The notes beneath the pieces were generated by a model. The model was given only the letters and a program-made list of their open reading frames with translations. It was not told where the DNA came from and did not search any database. Below are positions 1 to 7,578 of a stretch of DNA of 49,107 nucleotides, piece by piece (within the stretch, counting starts at the first letter, position 1; each line of letters begins with the position of its first letter). The position numbers were made by a program, and so were the translations under genes. Source of the stretch: a virus; the IMG/VR virus record IMGVR_UViG_3300033388_003271, positions 1-49,107 of that record; one strand, given 5' to 3'.

Positions 1-18
1 CTGAACCCAAGACAAAAT
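1..18. repeat. Terminal direct repeat, left copy
   Basis: The first 18 bases, CTGAACCCAAGACAAAAT, are identical to the last 18 bases of the window (49090-49107). This is what an assembler leaves when it opens a circular or circularly permuted molecule. The late operon also continues across the join: the minus-strand gene at 55-726 would read on into the TerS gene at 48982. I therefore treat the window as a circle. It is too short to be a typical phage direct terminal repeat. Confidence 0.85.
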
Positions 19-54
19 CGCACCATATACCCATCTATACAGTACCTTTTTTAT

Positions 55-726
55 TTATACAAAGCCTATACGTCTTAGTTGCTTGGTTAGGTTACGTGCG
101 TATAGTACTTGTGAAGTACGACCTGTCTTCTTTGCTGTATTAGATAACCAAGGTGTCGCTGCTGTTACTGTACTCTGTCTACTCATATCATATATCATAC
201 GTATATTACTTTTGTTTATCTTATATATACCTTCAGCTTTATTGATAGATAAGAATGCAAACCTCTCCCCATCACGCTTAGCTAGAGCAATCTGTGCAGC
301 TACCAATTGTTTATTATTAGCAGCCTTAATATTCCTTCGCTTGAAGCGTACACTATTCCGCCTGTTGATCTTCTTAACCACCTTGGTACGCTTGTTGCCT
401 GACTGCCCTGCTGCAGCACTTGTTGGTATACCGATTGGTGATCTAGTGAAGCCTTCTTCCTGGTCAGCTAAGTATTGCTGTGTTGAGCCCATTACAGACA
501 CAAGATCACGGCCTTGAGCTTTACGTACTCTAAGGCTATTGCGAGTGAATTTATTACGTTCAGTGAAATTATCACTAATCTCTTCACGTCCTTTATCACG
601 CGCCTTAAAAGCTAAATCATTGAGCGTGTTTCTTTGAGCGAATACGACCCCTCTTGTATTGAGAGTTTTCAATGCGCGCTCAAGCTTCTTAACTGTTCTA
701 GGGTCTAGGGATATGTTTTTAGCCAT
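55..726 (-). CDS. Putative gpZ/HK97 gp10-like tail-completion protein
   Basis: This is a basic 223-residue protein. Its N-terminal half (about residues 15-75) has the pattern of phage minor tail/neck proteins of the lambda gpZ or HK97 gp10 type: a helix with many Arg and Ala, then RNSLRVRKA and a short strand. The middle is very rich in Lys, Arg and Asn, and the C-terminus holds an RMIYDMSRQS stretch. In the circular map it is the first gene of the late operon, about 180 bp upstream of the TerS start. That position fits a virion role but is unusual for a tail-completion gene. The start at 726 has no clear Shine-Dalgarno sequence. The family call is inference; a hypothetical structural protein is the safe reading. 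Confidence 0.45.
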   Translation of the reverse strand: MAKNISLDPRTVKKLERALKTLNTRGVVFAQRNTLNDLAFKARDKGREEISDNFTERNKFTRNSLRVRKAQGRDLVSVMGSTQQYLADQEEGFTRSPIGIPTSAAAGQSGNKRTKVVKKINRRNSVRFKRRNIKAANNKQLVAAQIALAKRDGERFAFLSINKAEGIYKINKSNIRMIYDMSRQSTVTAATPWLSNTAKKTGRTSQVLYARNLTKQLRRIGFV

Positions 727-758
727 GGTGTAATATATACCGTCACAAGGGGATTTGT

Positions 759-789
759 ATAGTAATTAATTAGTGTTCATATATGTTAA
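759..789 (-). promoter_or_regulatory. Weak candidate promoter for the late operon
   Basis: On the minus strand, TTAACA (789-784) is followed 19 bases later by TACTAT (764-759), both resembling sigma-70 hexamers. It would fire towards the gene at 726-55 and then TerS. The spacing is longer than ideal, and late phage promoters often need a phage activator, so this is only a candidate. Confidence 0.25.
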
Positions 790-813
790 TATATAATAAA
801 ATAACCCTAAATA

Positions 814-879
814 GTCGCGTCATAATGATATCAATAACTTACATGTAGTCGCGTCGTCTCGCGTCGTCCTCGCGTCGTC
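814..879. repeat. Left iteron cluster (CGCGTCGTC)
   Basis: CGCGTCGTC occurs at 850-858, 860-868 and 871-879, spaced 10 and 11 bases apart, about one helical turn. A related GTCGCGTC lies at 814-821. The repeats are the reverse complement of those in the right cluster, so the two clusters face each other across the AT-rich core. Helically phased short repeats are typical of binding sites for an initiator or regulator. Confidence 0.8.
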
Positions 880-894
880 TGTTTTTCTTTTTAT

Positions 895-906
895 TTCAAT
901 CACTTA
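895..906. repeat. Left arm of 12-bp inverted repeat
   Basis: TTCAATCACTTA here is the exact reverse complement of TAAGTGATTGAA at 1053-1064. Each arm lies about 15 bases from the nearer iteron cluster, so the whole region from 814 to 1123 is roughly symmetrical. Confidence 0.8.
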
Positions 907-1052
907 TACCTTTTACGTCTTGACGTCTTCACTTTTAAGTTAGTAGGAGATAAAGAGGTTAAATAATATATACATATTTATATAAAATATAAGGGTTATA
1001 TAGGAGGGGTTTGAAAATGCTCGTCGTGCTCGTCAGCGCGTCGTAATCGCTG

Positions 1053-1064
1053 TAAGTGATTGAA
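1053..1064. repeat. Right arm of 12-bp inverted repeat
   Basis: TAAGTGATTGAA is the partner of the arm at 895-906, separated from it by 146 bases that include the AT-rich core. The gap is too long for a simple hairpin. Paired protein-binding sites are more likely. Confidence 0.8.
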
Positions 1065-1079
1065 GTTATTATATGTCTT

Positions 1080-1123
1080 GACGACGCGACCACGACGCGG
1101 GGACGACGCGAGGACGACGCGAC
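1080..1123. repeat. Right iteron cluster, four 11-bp tandem units
   Basis: There are four consecutive 11-base units (1080-1090, 1091-1101, 1102-1112, 1113-1123), each holding ACGACGCG and three of them GACGACGCG. The exact 11-base period places all units on one face of the helix. A further variant, CGCGTCGTA, lies at 1037-1045 in the opposite orientation. Confidence 0.85.
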
Positions 1124-1172
1124 CACCTGAAAATGGTTAAATTACGTGAAAATTACTAAATTATTTAATAGG

Positions 1173-1201
1173 TTGACAGTATTTATATATGTATATATTA
1201 T
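1173..1201 (+). promoter_or_regulatory. Strong sigma-70-type early promoter
   Basis: TTGACA at 1173-1178, a 17-base spacer and TATTAT at 1196-1201 give a near-perfect sigma-70 promoter. It lies about 40 bases before the first early gene, immediately after the right iteron cluster. A protein bound to the iterons could therefore also influence this promoter. Confidence 0.75.
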
Positions 1202-1242
1202 AAGTGTAATTCATGTATATAATTAATTAGGAGTTGTTTAAA

Positions 1243-1716
1243 ATGACACACCATACACCTAAACCTTGGAAAGTCTGTAATCCTAAAGACAAACTTTGGT
1301 ACGTTGAAACCGATAACCAACGTGTTTGCGACTTATTTCGAGAAACGACACATCCTATAAAATTTCGTTGTAATAGTCAGTTTGATAAAGCTAATGCTTA
1401 TTTGATAGCTGCTGCTCCTGACTTGCTTGAGGCTCTTAAGGGTATGATGGAGATGCACGCACCCCGTAACCCTTTGACTGTTTGGAGTGGGCCGTATGCT
1501 GCAGCCCGTGAAGCAATCATTAAAGCTGAACCCATAGTCGCTAAATTAAGCAACAAGTGTAACGATTGTGAGTATTTAGCTAGTGACAAGACCAGTTGTT
1601 CACATCCTGATTTTGACCACAGTGATAAGGACGCCGGGGCCACACCTATGCCAATGGCACGTATAATGTCTAAATGTAATGGCGGCGCTCGCTGGAAATT
1701 GAGGGTAGTGGTATGA
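1243..1716 (+). CDS. Early protein with ANAYLIAAAPDLLEAL motif and Cys-rich tail
   Basis: This 157-residue protein is the first gene of the early operon. The ATG at 1243 is chosen because AGGAG lies nine bases upstream; a longer TTG-started version is less likely. Residues 1-90 carry the HTPKPW opening and the ANAYLIAAAPDLLEAL helix seen in many small phage proteins of unknown function. The C-terminal 50 residues form a separate Cys-rich domain (CxxC, then CSHPDFDH, then a Cys before a final Trp) that probably binds zinc. The same kind of tail ends the next gene and the gene at 2452. The stop overlaps the next start as ATGA. Confidence 0.8.
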   Translation: MTHHTPKPWKVCNPKDKLWYVETDNQRVCDLFRETTHPIKFRCNSQFDKANAYLIAAAPDLLEALKGMMEMHAPRNPLTVWSGPYAAAREAIIKAEPIVAKLSNKCNDCEYLASDKTSCSHPDFDHSDKDAGATPMPMARIMSKCNGGARWKLRVVV

Positions 1717-2162
1717 TCACCGTGGATATATTGATTAAAGAGCTTCAAAAATATGATGGTGAATTACCTGTTGTTTTACGTGATCCTGACACGGGTTGGT
1801 CATTAGAACTGTGTGTTCAAAAAGAATCAGCGTCACAAGAGGATACGGTTAACAAGGAACCTGTCGTTACGATCGGCTCTGAATATAGGTATGACCTACC
1901 TTATGACCTACCTTATAACTCATCATTAAAACCGATTATAACAGAGGTAATAGAACCACACGTTGATTTGATTACAGAAAGGTTTGATAAACCGTGTGAC
2001 GGGTGTAAATATTTAATTCATTTCAACGCTTGCACCAACTCTGCATGCACACATCCTGATTTTGATCACGTTAACAAACACTACAATAACTCACCTCTTA
2101 AAACGGCTAGGGATGAATTAGGGTGTGTCAAAGGTGTTAAATGGAAAGGTACTGAATCATGA
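1713..2162 (+). CDS. Hypothetical protein with Cys-rich C-terminal domain
   Basis: This is a 149-residue protein of unknown function. Its N-terminal half (MITVDILIKELQK, then acidic strands) differs from the preceding gene. Its C-terminal 50 residues closely match that gene's tail: CDGCKYL, then ACTHPDFDH, a Cys, and a final KGVKWK. An internal DLPYDLPY shows a small tandem duplication (DLPY twice). ATGA overlaps on both sides indicate translational coupling. Confidence 0.75.
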   Translation: MITVDILIKELQKYDGELPVVLRDPDTGWSLELCVQKESASQEDTVNKEPVVTIGSEYRYDLPYDLPYNSSLKPIITEVIEPHVDLITERFDKPCDGCKYLIHFNACTNSACTHPDFDHVNKHYNNSPLKTARDELGCVKGVKWKGTES

Positions 2163-2455
2163 GTGACACGCGTCCGGGTATTCGTTTATTAGGTAAAAAG
2201 GGAGTTACTAAAATGCCACATATTTGTAGTGCTACACAATGTTCTGACCAGATGGTTTGTACGCGTTGTGACAGGTCGTGGGATGTTAACGAGCTTTTTC
2301 CCCCTGTGTGTCCCTGTTCTATCAATGAGCGGTTAGGTGACGAACACCCTAACACTGATAAAAAACACAAGGTGCTGGTGGTTGTTCTCCTTCTTTTAAT
2401 CATTGGTGCGATGTTTGGTTTGACCTTTTTATTAACTGCAGCAGGTGTACCATGA
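2159..2455 (+). CDS. Small Cys-rich protein with C-terminal membrane segment
   Basis: This is a 98-residue protein. Its central region has CSATQCSDQ, CTRCDRSW and CPC, suggesting a metal-binding knuckle. Residues about 72-95 are a strongly hydrophobic helix with no charge, so the protein is likely tail-anchored in the inner membrane. Two starts are credible: 2159, coupled to the previous stop, and 2213, which has GGGAG eight bases upstream and gives 80 residues starting MPHICSA. The function is unknown. Confidence 0.7.
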   Translation: MSDTRPGIRLLGKKGVTKMPHICSATQCSDQMVCTRCDRSWDVNELFPPVCPCSINERLGDEHPNTDKKHKVLVVVLLLLIIGAMFGLTFLLTAAGVP

Positions 2456-2808
2456 CCACCTGGCACCCCTTTAATAATTTTACCCCTGTTGACGTGCTTA
2501 TTCGTATCATAGATGTTAAAGGGCAAGTGTGTACAGGTTTTTGGTCTGGTAGTAGTTTGTCTACGAATTTTGTTCTTAAAGGTCCTTTTGTTAAATGGTC
2601 TGAAATTAAGCAACCGGGCCCACCACCATCTGAAACTTGCTCTAATTGTAAGTATGTTGATTCACGTTATCAAGAAAACGGTTCATATGATCACTACTGT
2701 GGTTTTAAACCACCTAAATCATTATGTATCGAAATTAATCTTAACCAATGGGTGTGGGATACAGATTCCTGTTCATTATGGAAATTAGCTAATACTGAAA
2801 GTGAATAA
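2452..2808 (+). CDS. Hypothetical protein with Cys-rich C-terminal domain
   Basis: This is a 118-residue protein. The N-terminal 60 residues look like a small beta domain (VDVLIRIIDVKGQVCTGFW). The C-terminal part repeats the Cys-rich theme of 1243 and 1713: ETCSNCKYV, later YCGFKPPKSLC, then DSCSLWKL. It overlaps the previous gene as ATGA. The function is unknown. Confidence 0.7.
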   Translation: MTTWHPFNNFTPVDVLIRIIDVKGQVCTGFWSGSSLSTNFVLKGPFVKWSEIKQPGPPPSETCSNCKYVDSRYQENGSYDHYCGFKPPKSLCIEINLNQWVWDTDSCSLWKLANTESE

Positions 2809-2809
2809 T

Positions 2810-3235
2810 ATGAAAATTCAAGATATCAAAGACCAAATCACACAAATTGAAATGACAGGTTGTATCAGTGGCCGGGAAGGTGATCGTTACGAAAGCCTGA
2901 AAAAACAGCTTGAAGAAGCTTTAAAATACACCATTGTACTAACTGAACCTGAATTAAACGTTCTCGGTGATCGTTGGAAAAACCTGCTTGATAACTCTAT
3001 TGCTAACACACTCGCGACAGCAAAACGTATAGCTAACCCAGCAACAGCATCATCACGTATTATTAATTCAATGTCACCAGATACGGGTTATAATATCCTT
3101 GGTATTTGCAACACTGTTAACGCAATTTACGGTGCTGATACTATTGATGTTGGTTATGCTCGTCTTGTCATGACCAGCTTAATCAATGCAGGTTTTATTA
3201 CACGACCTAAACGGGGGGAGTATATGAAATGTTAG
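2810..3235 (+). CDS. Hypothetical early protein
   Basis: This is a 141-residue, mostly helical protein with no recognised family. I chose ATG 2810 over an in-frame GTG at 2801. The N-terminus is short and coiled (IQDIKDQITQIEM), and the C-terminal half (about residues 85-135) resembles a small winged-helix fold (GYNILGICNTV, then YARLVMTSLINAGFITRP); that is only a guess. It ends YMKC*, and its last seven bases, ATGTTAG, also start the next gene. Confidence 0.65.
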   Translation: MKIQDIKDQITQIEMTGCISGREGDRYESLKKQLEEALKYTIVLTEPELNVLGDRWKNLLDNSIANTLATAKRIANPATASSRIINSMSPDTGYNILGICNTVNAIYGADTIDVGYARLVMTSLINAGFITRPKRGEYMKC

Positions 3236-3435
3236 AGTTTAAACAGCTGCGTGTTGAAGCTGGTTTATCTTACAACAAGGCCGCTAAGTTACTGCAGGTG
3301 AATCCGCGCACCATACGGTATTGGGAAAACCCTGAAAGCTCGCGTCAACCTACTAATGATCAAATTGATGCTGTTAGGTGGTTTGCTAAAGGTCGTATTG
3401 ATAACGTTCAACCAAGGAAGGTTATAAAATGTTAG
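3229..3435 (+). CDS. Small helix-turn-helix DNA-binding protein
   Basis: This 68-residue protein has a typical phage HTH: LRVEAGLSYNKAAKLLQVN (turn), then the recognition helix PRTIRYWEN. Such proteins usually bind operators as dimers and may control the early operon. It begins and ends with the same seven-base overlap ATGTTAG shared with its neighbours. The gene could thus be a unit inserted by microhomology between the flanking genes. Confidence 0.75.
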   Translation: MLEFKQLRVEAGLSYNKAAKLLQVNPRTIRYWENPESSRQPTNDQIDAVRWFAKGRIDNVQPRKVIKC

Positions 3436-3653
3436 TTATACGTAAATTATCTGAAATTGGTTTTGTTGCTCAATACCACGGTAAAGAAATTTGCAAGATT
3501 AATAGAACTCAAACCGGTGATTGGGTTGTTCGTGGTGGTCCTTTAAACGGTGAGAAATTCAATTCAGACTTAGCCGCCTTCAGTGATCTTAAAAAGCATT
3601 ACGATGGTTACTACCGTGTCGATACATCGCAAGTAAACCCAAGGAGGCGCTGA
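3429..3653 (+). CDS. Hypothetical small protein
   Basis: This 74-residue protein looks mainly beta (LVIRKLSEIGFVAQYHG, then WVVRGGPLNGEKF) with a short C-terminal helix and an Arg-rich end. The start is fixed by the ATGTTAG overlap with the HTH gene. The GG..NG.KF stretch is reminiscent of WIRWGGRANGKRW in the next protein, so the two may be distantly related. The function is unknown. Confidence 0.65.
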   Translation: MLVIRKLSEIGFVAQYHGKEICKINRTQTGDWVVRGGPLNGEKFNSDLAAFSDLKKHYDGYYRVDTSQVNPRRR

Positions 3654-3656
3654 ATT

Positions 3657-4046
3657 ATGGTTAATTTAATAGAGTATTGTTATAGATATGATGACCCTCA
3701 ATGTGAGGAAGTGGTTATATTTTGCCGTAAATATAAAGTAATTAAACATACACCTTTAGGTTTTTGGATTAGGTGGGGTGGTAGAGCTAACGGTAAACGA
3801 TGGATATCTAAAAATGGTAAAACCAGCTATGCTTTTCTCACTCGTGATAAAGCTTGGGAATCGTTCAAACACCGTAAAATACGTCAGTATGAAATTTATG
3901 ACGCTAGAAAACGTCGTGTAGGTGACACAATTGATCTTGCTGCTAGCGTACACAACCCACCTATGGACAGGCTTAGCTTATTTCAATGTGACGGCAAGGC
4001 TAGAAGAAATTTCTTACCCGTTGACAAACCAGACAACACCAAGTAA
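3657..4046 (+). CDS. Hypothetical protein, last gene of the early operon
   Basis: This is a 129-residue basic protein with a strong AAGGAGG nine bases before the ATG. It contains FWIRWGGRANGKRWISK and a Lys/Arg-rich stretch (KHRKIRQYEIYDARKRR), which suggests nucleic-acid contact but no known family. The operon ends at the intrinsic terminator about 45 bases downstream. Confidence 0.65.
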   Translation: MVNLIEYCYRYDDPQCEEVVIFCRKYKVIKHTPLGFWIRWGGRANGKRWISKNGKTSYAFLTRDKAWESFKHRKIRQYEIYDARKRRVGDTIDLAASVHNPPMDRLSLFQCDGKARRNFLPVDKPDNTK

Positions 4047-4090
4047 TTTAAATTTTCAATTTATTAGTGCCTCCCTGTTGGAAAACTTAG

Positions 4091-4118
4091 CCCCGGTGTG
4101 ATGACCGGGGTTTTTTTT
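4091..4118 (+). terminator. Intrinsic terminator of the early operon
   Basis: CCCCGGT (4091-4097), a six-base loop and ACCGGGG (4104-4110) form a perfect seven-pair GC-rich stem followed by eight T residues. It ends transcription of the plus-strand early operon. The T run overlaps the stop codon of the convergent primase-helicase gene, so the two operons meet with no spare space. Confidence 0.95.
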
Positions 4119-6495
4119 ATGCTAAGTATCCTTGGGCTGTCATATAATCAAAAATCACATCACTGGTTACTGCTACTTGACCTTTAAGCATATAGAGCGT
4201 TGGTCTTTTATTATCTTCCTGCATCATAGCCTTGGGTGATCTACCGACCTTAATATATCCCATATCAAGCAACATTTTAGATCGTGCATTAGGTGGTGTG
4301 AAATGGGCTTTTCTTTTCTCGGTTAATAGTTTTTCAAGAGCGATTGAGGATATCCACCCACCTCTAAAGCCTTGGATATTCTCACCCACAGCGTTATCAA
4401 TTTCTTGTTCAGCAGGTCCTTTAGATGTTTCAATCGCTAACGCTGTGGATGTTGTGACAGGCGCTCTATGACAAAGCGTAGCAGGGTTTAAATGGTCTGG
4501 GATGATATAATTAGTTAGGTAGTTTGCGACAATAGCGTACCCGTCACCTCTAAGCCATTCGTATAGGTCTGGGAAGTAATTACCTGACATACCATCTCTT
4601 TTGATGTGTTCAGCGTCCTGTTGTGCTGTAAAGAAAGGAGCATACCTTCTATCATTCTGGTTTTTTATAATGGCGTTTATGTGGTTGGTGTTCATTATCA
4701 TATTAGCTCGGTTATCACCTGTATATTGATCATGACCTTTTCGTTGAATTTCAATTCTGTCATTTGTAATCATGACTTTGAGGGTTTCAGCTGCACCGCG
4801 TTTGTCTGACGTATAGATTTCTTCAATACCAATGAATAATTTGTTTTCAATCCATGCGTTGAACTTATTTGAAATATCAGCAGCGTTTGGGAAATGGCTA
4901 AAACGTTCGCCAACACTGTAAGCAACAGCACGCATTAAAAGCGATTTACCGTTACCCTCAACACCCTGTATTAAAGGACACCATTGAAATTTAGTACCTA
5001 TATGCTGAACGCAAGCTGCCATGTATGACATTATGATAGCTCGATCATTTTCATCAGGTATTAATTTAGCAACATGATTTATAAACGGTGAAGCGTCACC
5101 TTCTATTTTTCTAATTTCCAACGGGTAATATGTATTAACCACTTGTCGCCCTTCATGGTTAATGATTTGACCGGATTCTAACTCTGGTCTGAACACGGTG
5201 CTTTGCACCTTTTTAAATCTTACAGCCCTGGACGCTGTGAACGCCTCCCAAGGGCATTTGGTTTCTTTACCCCCATCTGCATCTAAAGAGAAAATATAAC
5301 CGCCATACGTGGCTTTAAACTGGTCTGGTCGTAACATCACCCCTGTAGGTATTAAAACCCTGTGGGTGTCCTGGATGTAGACACAGTTGTTAAAATAATT
5401 GATTTGTATATCTGGTGTTAGAAACTGGTAACCTAAGCGTATTTCAGGTTGGTTTATGGTTGGTTGGGGTGTTGGTGGGTCAGCTGGTAAAGTTGGTTGT
5501 GAGGTAACGGGCTCACTAGCTACCTGCCCTGGTAAATCAGCAATTGCTTTAGGGTCACTATAAACATTCTGATTAATACTAACCGCGTTTATGATTGACG
5601 TACGTTGATAATCAGGGCGTGTGAGATATTTTGATAAGCCACATAAAGCCGAACGCCTAAATAATCTGTCTATACGGTCACAGTTTGCACCTGTCCAAAA
5701 AGCTAAATGTGTAAATAATGCTTGATCTGCGCTTGATCGATCGAAACCACCTATATTATCTGGATAAGTTTCAATTAACGCATCAATGTCAGCATTCCAT
5801 AAATCCTGTATTGTTGCACGTCCTAGCCATAACGAATCCAATGACGGTTTTGAATCGAACATACGTTTGATTAATTCGTCATCGTCATCAGGTCCAGCCC
5901 AATCAAAACGGGGTGTGGTTGTCCAATTAGACAAGTCAGCGATTACGGCCGGTTCCATATAAGTCTGACAAAATAAATCAACTGCTTGTTGGTGGTTTAT
6001 ATTAGTGTCACCGGTTGCGCTAATACATGTAATAGCAGCGTACCGGCCTTGGTCGTAAATTTCTAAACCTAATGTTTTATTAGTGTGTTTAAAACCCGGT
6101 TGTAATTTAGCAGTGGTAATAACATGTAGACCTACGCCGGATTGTGACACTTCAATAAAGGCACCTGGGAACATGGCACAAACAGCTTTAGCTATAGGTG
6201 ACCACCCGTCAGGGGTAAGGCAGTTATCTAAATCAATAAATGTATAAGGATCATTAGCAGTAAATACGAAACCTTTTAATGAGTTACGCGCTGAAGCCGT
6301 TGAATAGTCAACATGGTTTGCAGGGCTCGTATGGTCAATAGCATTAAATATTTTAATATTAGGTTTAGCTTGTCCCGGTACATGTTGAACCTGGTAAGTG
6401 ATAGGTGTTACCCCGTCACTCGGTACCTTGCGCGGCTTAGGTTCACTCTCAACCTGCAAAGGTTGCCAGTTAATCCATTGAGCAGTATTAAACAT
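4117..6495 (-). CDS. Primase-helicase (PrimPol domain plus SF3/D5-type helicase)
   Basis: This 792-residue replication protein has an N-terminal primase-polymerase-like region with an acidic pair in FIDLDNC (about residue 88), a GLHVI His motif (about 124) and a LEIYDQGRYAAIT strand. A Pro/Gln/Thr-rich linker lies at about 325-350. The C-terminal helicase has Walker A GVEGNGKS (about 510), Walker B LFIGIEEI and the polar sensor MNTNHINA, as in phage D5/DUF5906 SF3 helicases. The expected role is primer synthesis and fork unwinding. Its start overlaps the preceding stop as TAATG. It is the last gene of the minus replication operon. Confidence 0.9.
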   Translation of the reverse strand: MFNTAQWINWQPLQVESEPKPRKVPSDGVTPITYQVQHVPGQAKPNIKIFNAIDHTSPANHVDYSTASARNSLKGFVFTANDPYTFIDLDNCLTPDGWSPIAKAVCAMFPGAFIEVSQSGVGLHVITTAKLQPGFKHTNKTLGLEIYDQGRYAAITCISATGDTNINHQQAVDLFCQTYMEPAVIADLSNWTTTPRFDWAGPDDDDELIKRMFDSKPSLDSLWLGRATIQDLWNADIDALIETYPDNIGGFDRSSADQALFTHLAFWTGANCDRIDRLFRRSALCGLSKYLTRPDYQRTSIINAVSINQNVYSDPKAIADLPGQVASEPVTSQPTLPADPPTPQPTINQPEIRLGYQFLTPDIQINYFNNCVYIQDTHRVLIPTGVMLRPDQFKATYGGYIFSLDADGGKETKCPWEAFTASRAVRFKKVQSTVFRPELESGQIINHEGRQVVNTYYPLEIRKIEGDASPFINHVAKLIPDENDRAIIMSYMAACVQHIGTKFQWCPLIQGVEGNGKSLLMRAVAYSVGERFSHFPNAADISNKFNAWIENKLFIGIEEIYTSDKRGAAETLKVMITNDRIEIQRKGHDQYTGDNRANMIMNTNHINAIIKNQNDRRYAPFFTAQQDAEHIKRDGMSGNYFPDLYEWLRGDGYAIVANYLTNYIIPDHLNPATLCHRAPVTTSTALAIETSKGPAEQEIDNAVGENIQGFRGGWISSIALEKLLTEKRKAHFTPPNARSKMLLDMGYIKVGRSPKAMMQEDNKRPTLYMLKGQVAVTSDVIFDYMTAQGYLA

Positions 6496-6809
6496 TAGTC
6501 AACCAATGCAGCTAAAAATTCAACTTTCTGTGTGTCAGTTAATTCAAGTGTGGCGGGGTGGCTATTCACCAACGCTTGACACACTAATTTAGAGTGATCC
6601 CTTAATATAGCTTCACTTACGACTATGCTTCTAAGTGCACCCATTGTTTTAAAATACTCGCGCACGGTTGATTTTGATGTATTACCACACCGTTTAGCAA
6701 CATTAGCTAAACTGAAAAAATACAAGCCCCGGTCAAGTGCTTCTGACACAGCTGCGTTAATGATCATCTTTTTACGATCTTCACGGGTTAATCTTACTCT
6801 GGTGTACAT
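6495..6809 (-). CDS. TetR-like HTH protein
   Basis: This 104-residue protein resembles the N-terminal DNA-binding half of TetR-family regulators: REDRKKMIINAAVSEALDRG, then LANVAKRCGNTSKSTVREYF as the HTH. It lacks the full ligand-binding domain. Similar short proteins sit beside primase-helicases in other phages. It may regulate the replication operon or act as a DNA-binding accessory; neither is shown here. Confidence 0.7.
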   Translation of the reverse strand: MYTRVRLTREDRKKMIINAAVSEALDRGLYFFSLANVAKRCGNTSKSTVREYFKTMGALRSIVVSEAILRDHSKLVCQALVNSHPATLELTDTQKVEFLAALVD

Positions 6810-6813
6810 TTTA

Positions 6814-7578
6814 TTAGTCCTTGTCGTAATTTACTATCTGGGTACCTATGAAATTCACAATCCCCGGGTGTACAGCGTTACCTAAATGGTATAACTGTTT
6901 TGTAACCAATCCATGCGATAACCCATCAATAATGAAATCATTTGAGGGTTTAAGGTATTTCCTTTTTTTGGCACTGTCTTTGTTGCAGCGTAAATGAACG
7001 CTTCCAATCGTAGGAACGACACCCCATCCCCACTCATGATTTTGGATACTTCCACTGATGACGCTCTTGCTGACATTTGCGCTCTTAGGGTAGGCCAGTA
7101 TCCAAACTCTTTCGCGCTGGTGTAAGGCGCCAATGTGGGAAGCTGCGATAATATGCCATTCCGCATCATACCCGACCTCATCGAGACCTTGCATAACGGT
7201 GACAAGTCCTTTACTTTGCATCCGTTTGACATTTTCAATAATAACCCAATTTGGTTTAATTTCATCGATGAGTCGTAAGTATTCAAACCAGAGTTTTGAA
7301 CGCTCACCGTGCAGTCCTGCACCTTTGCCGGCAACGCTGATATCCTGACACGGGAACCCGCCACACATAGCCGTAGGTTTAATTCCAAAAGCATCCAAAA
7401 CACCTTTATTCAAATCTCTAATATCTTCAAACATAGGTATTTTAGGCCAATGTTTTTTAATTACAGCACGCGGGTAAGCTTCCTTTTCACAGAAAGCAAC
7501 AGTTTTAAACTTACCTGATTTCTCTAAACCAAGTGAAAAACCACCTATGCCACTAAACAGGTCTAATAATTCATACAT
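6814..7578 (-). CDS. C5-cytosine DNA methyltransferase
   Basis: At 254 residues this is short for the family but has its landmarks in order: motif I DLFSGIGGFSLGLE (residues 6-19), motif IV GGFPCQDIS with the catalytic Cys (about residue 78), ENV (motif VI), QRERVWI (motif VIII) and GNAVHPGIV (motif X). The target-recognition region between VIII and X is small. It would methylate cytosine in phage DNA, probably to evade host restriction. It overlaps the VRR-NUC gene by 16 bases. Confidence 0.93.
   Translation of the reverse strand: MYELLDLFSGIGGFSLGLEKSGKFKTVAFCEKEAYPRAVIKKHWPKIPMFEDIRDLNKGVLDAFGIKPTAMCGGFPCQDISVAGKGAGLHGERSKLWFEYLRLIDEIKPNWVIIENVKRMQSKGLVTVMQGLDEVGYDAEWHIIAASHIGALHQRERVWILAYPKSANVSKSVISGSIQNHEWGWGVVPTIGSVHLRCNKDSAKKRKYLKPSNDFIIDGLSHGLVTKQLYHLGNAVHPGIVNFIGTQIVNYDKD

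Larger units (their letters stand above)
727..1242. other. Non-coding control region, candidate replication origin
   Basis: This is the only gene-free stretch longer than 300 bases. It separates the late operon (leaving leftwards) from the early operon (leaving rightwards). It contains clustered CGCGTCGTC/GACGACGCG repeats, a 12-bp inverted repeat, an AT-rich core (29 of 30 bases A/T at 961-990) and a near-consensus promoter for the early operon. I see no convincing open frame. Iterons plus an AT-rich segment are the usual make-up of a theta-type origin. A binding site for a regulator, a partition protein or the terminase is also possible. Confidence 0.6.

Noticed and set aside
83-517. Plus-strand frame of 144 codons opposite the first late gene
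   Set aside because: It is the antisense shadow of 55-726, has no ribosome site and no family, and runs into no operon.
814-1123. CRISPR-like array
   Set aside because: Units are 9-11 bases with no spacers, and they occur in two opposed clusters. This is an iteron pattern, not CRISPR.
6882-7403. Second minus-strand frame within the C5-methyltransferase gene
   Set aside because: It is an out-of-frame shadow; the methyltransferase frame carries all family motifs in order.
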